DNA of 64,000 bases from the NCBI RefSeq assembly GCF_963576615.1, contig NC_088708.1:9486001-9550000 (forward strand), read 5' to 3'. Under the pieces are notes generated by a model, which did no database searches, was not told where the DNA came from, and saw only the letters and a program-made list of their open reading frames with translations. Of the stretch, positions 58,501 to 64,000 are shown piece by piece. The stretch is from Watersipora subatra (taxonomy: Eukaryota; Bryozoa; Gymnolaemata; Cheilostomatida; Watersiporidae). Position 1 is the first letter of the stretch; each line of letters opens with the position of its first letter. A program made the translations under genes and the position numbers.

Positions 58501-61116
58501 AAGAATATTTGAAGAGATAAAGAAAGTGAGTTATGTAAGGATTTCATTTATTATATTGTGTTGCAGTTCGATGAGATGGTCACGATAAGCACTTTGACCA
58601 AGAGCAAGGTCTACCATGCTAAATATGTGGTGGTTGCCACTCCACCCCACCTCACCTCAAGCATAGAGTTCTCACCAGCTCTACCTTATAACAAGCAAAG
58701 AATCCATCAATTTATGCCAATGGGACATCTTATAAAGGTCATTGCTACATATAGAAAGGTCAGTGTTCTGTATATACTCTTCTCTCCAACTATTCTTGGT
58801 AAATGTATGCGAGTTTTACAGTCAGCCATAATTTCAGTCAATAACATACAGTATATGTTTGTATATGTATAAGTGTACCCTGTATTCATACATATACCAC
58901 ATACACATATGTATTTACATACTGTATATGTATGTATATGTATATATGTACCCTGTATTCATACATATGCCACATACACATATGTATGTACATACTGTAT
59001 ATGTATGTATATATGTACCCTGTATTCATACATATGCCACATACACATATGTATGTACATACTTTATATGTATGAATAAGCTAAAAAAAGGCAACTCGGT
59101 AAATCATAAAGATTTATGCCTACCTGGTCTTTTCTGTTCTGTAATCAACTAATTTTATTAAAATGTAGCTCCTATTCAAATCTGTTTTACAAATTTTGTA
59201 AACTATAACACCAAAATATTCCACAAGAAGGTGGTCAAACCAAAAAGGAGCTGAAATGATTTACAGCTTTTGCGATTTGGCATGATCTCGTTTTGAGGTC
59301 ATGCTAAAATAGAATTCCTTCAATGTTAACCAGTCGAGTGTAAATATTGTAGCTTTTTGCAGACTTATTTTCTCAGTTTGAGATATATGAAATCTCAATA
59401 TAAGTCAACATTGCTCAGGGCATTTTTCTTAATAGACCATAGAATGAGTTATAAAGGATGGTGGCAGTACGGTCTTCATTTCGATGTTAGAACCATATTT
59501 GGCAGCTTTCGACTGGTAATCGCTTTTAGCAGGATTTCAAGACAAGTATTATAGAGAATGATCAGAATGAATGATCAAAATAGACATGAGAAGGCAATAC
59601 TGTAAAAAGAGAACCTTATATCTGGCATAAAGTATACTGTATACATAAAGTAATTATTTTAAAGCAGCCTAAAGAGTATTAGCGCCATATTTGTAGGCAT
59701 ATTGGAAGATTCATGGTTATTCTGGTGAGGTAGTCACTACTGATCCAATGGCAGCACAAACTGGTGCCTTGAGCATAGTGTATGACTCCTCATCAGAGCG
59801 AGGGCATCCAGCACTAGTAGCATTTATTGGAGGAGACCAGGCTACAATGTGGGGAGACAAATCGGTATGCGTTACTTTTATTGTAGAATTGCTATAAACG
59901 GATTCAAGGCCTGTCACACTTCAATTAAGTAGGAGTCATGAAAGAAGGCAGATTGCAAACAGAAAATCACAAGTATATTAATAGAGTTTTACAACTTTCT
60001 AATATTTATTATGAGATTTAATGTATTCTGGTAATTCATGTATTAAAATAAAAATGATAATTTTAAAATTATTAATTGTAAAACGGTAAAAAAATTCATT
60101 TTTGCTACAATGTAGGAGGGAACTTCATTGCTGTTTTATGTTTACTAGTGCGCTGACTGTCCCGTGCACCATGAGAGAACATCATGTGTAATAGCTATAT
60201 ACATACTTATTCCATGGTACATCAAGGTGATTGAGTGGGGCAGTTAGTAGTGCGCTTGGCTGGAAATCTGAATATGTTGGTTTGATTCTTGTGTGGCACA
60301 ATATTTTTTTCTAACGCTCTTGGTGTGGCTTCAGACGGACGGATTGACATAACTCTTATTATAGTAAAGACTAGCTGTGCCACCTGGCGTTGCCCGTGTA
60401 ATAGAAAAGCCTTTTTGGACAGAAAATTGATTTGTATTTAACATATAACAACATTTGCCATTCTAACTTTCAAACTACATATGATGAGAACAGTGTTTTG
60501 TCTTATAAACAATGAGAAGTAGTGAGAGTTGCTTGCTATTAGCCTGGCACAGTGCCAATGGAAAATTTGAGTACGTTCAATATTGTGAGCCAACAGTTTC
60601 TCGTGACGTTATGCTATGACCTACGTCGTCCGCAAAGCCGTTGGGTATTTGCTCTCATATAATGACTTATATCAGCATGGTACCAACTCAATCTCACTGG
60701 CCAAATGGGTACGATGTCGGACTGCAGAACAGTAAGACCGAGATCAAACATTCTTCGGTATGGATTCGTTATTCCAAGATTTTAAGATCTATAGCTGGAA
60801 GGACAGACATACTTTCACATTTATATATATAAAATAGAAGATAGAAGAAGATTGGCTATGTTTCATACATAAGTGACAATACTGATTAGATGTTATATAA
60901 TTATCATTACAAATCTACAACTATATAGGTAGAAGAAAGAAGGTCAGCTGTACTCAAAAGTCTCTCGGAGCACTTCCAGATTAAGGAACTGCTTCAACCA
61001 ATAGAGTATGTGGAGAAAGACTGGGCAAAGGAGTCTTACAACGGAGGCTGTCCGGTGAACACAGTTTCTCCTGGAGCCATGAAGTTTTATAGCCAACTTC
61101 AAGCAACAACATACAG
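55557..61116 (+). CDS. Flavin-containing amine oxidase (MAO-like), 3' end not in window
   Basis: Exons seen: 55557-55683, 56057-56159, 56693-56870, 57240-57354, 57638-57795, 58362-58454, 58567-58758, 59697-59864 and 60929-61116, giving 440 codons plus two bases in an unbroken phase series. MAO-like flavoproteins oxidise primary or aromatic amines to aldehydes, making ammonia and peroxide. Seen are the FAD dinucleotide motif [14 protein letters not shown] (14-27), [59 protein letters not shown], and [18 protein letters not shown]. In the last, Cys419 is placed like the cysteine of SGGCY in MAO A/B that binds FAD covalently. The final FAD-binding segment (HWAGTET-like) was not found in the remaining 2.9 kb, so one or more exons lie beyond the window. 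The last donor (TACAG|GTTGCC) is weak. Introns contain SINE-like repeats. The gene cannot be named MAO A or B, and no membrane anchor is visible. Confidence 0.9.
57955..58320. repeat. AT-rich low-complexity tract in an amine oxidase intron
   Basis: Repeats of TATATTATA, TATAATAAT and ATTTTATTGTATTATATT-like strings fill the intron before the exon 58362-58454. No unit of fixed length can be defined. Confidence 0.7.
58850..59074. repeat. About 70-bp tandem repeat, 3 copies
   Basis: GTACCCTGTATTCATACATA followed by CACATACACATATGTAT and TACATACTGTATATGTATG occurs three times, with GTACCC at 58874, 58948 and 59015 (spacing 74 and 67). The length difference comes from a TATATG slippage. It lies in an amine oxidase intron. 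Confidence 0.9.
60150..60840 (+). repeat. Compound SINE-like repeat with two tRNA-like modules, copy 2
   Basis: It has the same order as 42440-43100: a tRNA-like module (GCAGTTAGTAGTGCGCTTGG, then GGTTTGATTCTTGTGTGGC), then TTATTATAGTAAAGACTAGC, then CACCTGGCGTTGCCCGTGTA. Here a segment of the palindromic family follows (TTGATTTGTATTTAACATAT ... GTGTTTTGTC), then GCTATTAGCCTGGCACAGTG and a second tRNA-like end (CCAAATGGGTACGATGTCGG ... GAGATCAAACA) and TTATTCCAAGATTTTAAGAT. It ends in TATATATATAAAAT. It lies in an amine oxidase intron. Confidence 0.65.
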
Positions 61117-61317
61117 GTTGCCTCAAATTTTACTGAGTTCATATAAGATATAAATTTACTGATGGGAAGGTCGCTGGCTGACATCATTATTGTCAGTGCT
61201 TTACCTCACTATATGATTACGTTTAAGATGTCTATAGTAATAATGCCACCATAGTATCAATAAGCATTATGCTAATAATTGTAGCATGAAAAGTTTACTT
61301 CACTGTTATAAGAATCC

Positions 61318-61735
61318 TAGCGGAATTCCTGGTGTTGCACAGGTATTAGAAAGCAGCTCATAAAAAGTAGCAGGTAATGTAGTTGCTGACCACTTGCCAT
61401 TAGCCTGGCATATTGCCAGCGGCTGATTTGAGCAAGCTAGTATCCTTAATTTTAAACTTACTAATAATAGCTGTGAGAGCAAGTTTTAGTGTCGCTGCAC
61501 TGTCATGTAATGCAGAGTCGCTGTGCGTATTTTAACCTAGATAGCCACTCATATCGCCCAATAAATCTAATGCAACTTGCAGAGCTTAATTGGTTAGCTT
61601 GTTGCATAGTGAAAGGGAGGTTCTGAGATCAAACATTTTGCGATACGGAGTCTTCATTCCAAGATTTTAATAGCTATACACCGAATCACAGACTGAATCA
61701 CAGATGGACAGACACCGAGATTTATATATATAGAA
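61318..61735 (+). repeat. Compound SINE-like repeat, module 2 only, copy 3
   Basis: It begins CTAGCGGAATTCCTGGTGTT and contains GCCATTAGCCTGGCATATTG and GTGAGAGCAAG. A tRNA-like stretch follows (TTAATTGGTTAGCTTGTTG ... GGTTCTGAGATCAAAC), then CGGAGTCTTCATTCCAAGAT. It ends GACAGACACCGAGATTTATA then TATA. Module 1 is not present in front of it. Confidence 0.65.
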
Positions 61736-62708
61736 TATAATGAAGTGATCTTCCTATAATGTAGTAATCTTTACTAAAGATAGTAAGGGCTGTGTCTGTC
61801 TGCACGAAGCCAGAGTTGAAGGTCAGGGTAAAGGATTGCTCTATACTGATCTCCAATACATAACATTCAGCATAGGATCTCGACATTCTAACACCTGCGC
61901 TAATCAACTGCTGTCTAGCATTTCAGAATAATTGTGCAAATACTTAGTTTCTGTTCTTTATCACGGAAAAAGCGAGCAGAAATAACAATGAATAATAATA
62001 ATATTTGGTTCATAATTCACCACGGCATACCATACAATCTCTCACAGCACACTAGACCACCCGTATGTATAGAATCTATACATACATTAAAAAAGCTTAT
62101 TAAACTGCTTCCCAAATTCTTTGAGGTTGATGACAAAAATGGATATGCGTATGGATACAAAAGTCTGTACAATATATTATTGTACAGACCACCGAAACTA
62201 CAAGAGATGTTGGCTTACATTTGTGGAAGAGTGTAATTAGTTTTTCACTAATTACACATACCACTAAACTTGATTTCAAAAAGCTTTCTAAAAACTGCTC
62301 ATGAAAATTTATCAACTCATTTCTTCATAGTATATTTAATAATCTTGTTTAGATTGAATGCTCCGATATGTCTTCACATCATATCAGTACAGTAGATGCA
62401 AGTGAATGCATCCCTCATATGGGTCTCATGCATAGATATATAAACCTAGATTTGCCAATAGGGAAAAAGCCTGTCAGACTTAAATAGCATGACGTAACGT
62501 CATTGTATTGTACCTTATGCTTGACTGCACTGTTGTTTACGATGGGGCTAATGAGGAGAAGCTGACAAAATCACATTTATTTTCACATAAAAACCTTCTT
62601 GGATACATAATCCAGTAAACTACAGCAATTCTGTGATAATATCTGATAACCACCATAGATTAAAACTGTAAAAGCTATGAATTGTTGCACACAAATCATG
62701 AGCCATCA

Positions 62709-62823
62709 AGGCTATATTTGCCACCCTCTCCTATCCCCATTCTCTCTTTTCCCCTTCTCCAAAGAAGAAGTGAGAAGGGGAAAAAAGAAAAGGGGGAAAG
62801 GAGGGGGGGGGGGCAAATAGCCC
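62709..62823. repeat. Polypyrimidine/polypurine inverted repeat
   Basis: A pyrimidine arm (TTTGCCACCCTCTCC ... TCTTTTCCCCTTCTC) faces a purine arm (GAGAAGGGGAAAAAAGAAAA ... GGGGGGGGGGGCAAAT) around the short loop CAAAGAAGAAGT. The arms are about 50 bp and imperfect. The mirror-like purine/pyrimidine strands could also allow triplex formation. Confidence 0.8.
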
Positions 62824-63518
62824 ACCCACCCGAAGAGCCAGACCCTGGCTAGGTAAAAGACTAATATCATGTTGAACTAAACATGACTAAATATGATGAG
62901 CCTGTGAAGTTTTGATCTGATCAGGGAAATGGAGTCAATGGCTTTCTTAGCTAGAGCTGAAACGAGACCAAGGAATGCAGGGTCAAACCAGACTTAGGGT
63001 CAGCAATGAGGGCCAAGATTGAGTCGGACCGGGTCAGTATGCGCGATTTATTATTCATTTTAAGGTTAAGAGATAGTTCTATTACAGCCTAATGTTGTGA
63101 CATCAATAAACTAAGATAAAAGAAACGGTTATCACACCAATCATTATATTTTGTGGCTTGGTTTATAGATGCAATCTACATTTTATGGCTAGACATTGGT
63201 GGATCAATGCTATTCAATGGTTGATAGATTAATGGCATGATTTGGCTAGTGTTTTTATTACAGATTTTGTTTTCAACTGCTATTATAATCAACAAAAGAT
63301 TAGTTAAGAAATACTTTACAAATATAGAAATAGATAACCCAGCATAGTAGAAAGCAAAAGTCCATCACTTCCCTAAAACTTTTGGTATTGGTGAAAGAAA
63401 CTAAAAATAAAATAAATTTGCTGAATTGAAGGTTCTTAGACGCGCTTTTAAGTTCCTCAGGATGCCCTCTTTGTAAATGCCTCAATAGTATTGAGGTGGA
63501 CCCTTCTTTGTAGCTGAA

Positions 63519-64000
63519 AGGTTGACTTGCAACAAAATTCACATTACAGTTATTTAGTATCAAAAGATTCACCATGTCTTACTCTGTTGTGTTGTAGGTG
63601 CCAAATACGTGGAAATGTGATTACAAGCTCTTCAAAGCTCAAAAACGAAAAGCCGCCGTAGATTGGAATCTGTTTATTTCTCTGACGTAGTCATTACAGT
63701 TTGGTTATCGTCTTGTCACATGATGTTCTCACGTGAATTGAAAAGCCAATAAAAAGCTCAATATAAAACTTATCGTAGCCCTAGTTTATGACAAACACTT
63801 CGGGTTTTACCGAAGACCCCGTATCAAATATAGATACTCGCTACTTTACAGTTTTGTTTCGGCATTATTCAATCGTCAAGTCGTAATCTGACCACGTGAC
63901 CCAATACTTCGAAAATAATTTTTGCAGCACTTTTCGATCATCACAGGTGACCAACAGGCTTGTCATGATTATCAGACAATGCTATGTACTCCTTTGAGCT
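63519..64000. mobile_element. TTAA-type TIR element, second copy, cut by the window end
   Basis: It begins AGGTTGACTTGCAACAAAAT and follows the 16381-17270 element read from its other end (shared: CCGCCGTAGATTGGAATC, CTCTGACGTAGTCA, GATGTTCTCACGTGAA). The base pattern before it is TGAA, one change from TTAA. The right end lies beyond the window. Confidence 0.8.

Larger units (their letters stand above)
61117..64000. other. Presumed last-intron region of the amine oxidase gene
   Basis: No exon encoding the missing C-terminal part of the amine oxidase was recognised. The stretch holds module 2 of the compound repeat (61318-61735), a purine/pyrimidine hairpin (62709-62823) and the start of a TTAA-type element (63519 onward). 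The remainder is AT-rich and unassigned. Confidence 0.5.

Overview
This is nuclear DNA of an invertebrate animal. It is AT-rich, its genes are split by many short introns with GT..AG borders, and the introns and intergenic DNA are full of minisatellites, tRNA-derived SINE-like repeats and small terminal-inverted-repeat elements. Protein resemblance (animal GSK3, gamma-tubulin, NOL10, LRRC58, Sp factor, flavin amine oxidase) fits a bilaterian, probably a marine spiralian such as a mollusc or bryozoan. I cannot fix the phylum. There are no bacterial, phage or CRISPR features.

Layout. (1) 417-3526 (+): LRRC58-like leucine-rich-repeat protein, 3 coding exons, complete. (2) 4043-12732 (-): GSK3/shaggy kinase, 9 coding exons, 372 aa, tail-to-tail with LRRC58. 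(3) 12733-18541: intergenic, with a TTAA-flanked TIR element, a dispersed repeat and a 34-bp minisatellite. (4) 18542-35338 (-): NOL10 (yeast Enp2), 17 coding exons, 642 aa. Its first coding exon lies 8 kb upstream of the second, across an intron holding a pair of inverted pogo-type elements and a pogo transposase relic. Another intron holds a 30-bp minisatellite split by a TIR element. (5) 35665-46071 (+): gamma-tubulin, 12 exons, 451 aa, head-to-head with NOL10 across 326 bp. (6) 47642-48646 (-): Sp-family zinc-finger factor, coding region in one exon, tail-to-tail with gamma-tubulin. (7) 48647-55556: about 7 kb with no gene seen. (8) 55557 to at least 61116 (+): flavin amine oxidase, 9 exons seen, its C-terminal end apparently beyond the window.

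Reading frames across every exon junction of the five multi-exon genes were checked by hand, and the codon counts close exactly for the four complete ones. The genes are unrelated in function; only NOL10 and gamma-tubulin have an arrangement (a shared promoter region) that suggests joint regulation. I found no convincing previously undescribed gene system. The most interesting material is structural: a 1.57-kb near-perfect palindrome of two transposons in a NOL10 intron, a threefold repeated splice donor in NOL10, a minisatellite cleanly split by a transposon, and a compound repeat carrying two tRNA-like modules.
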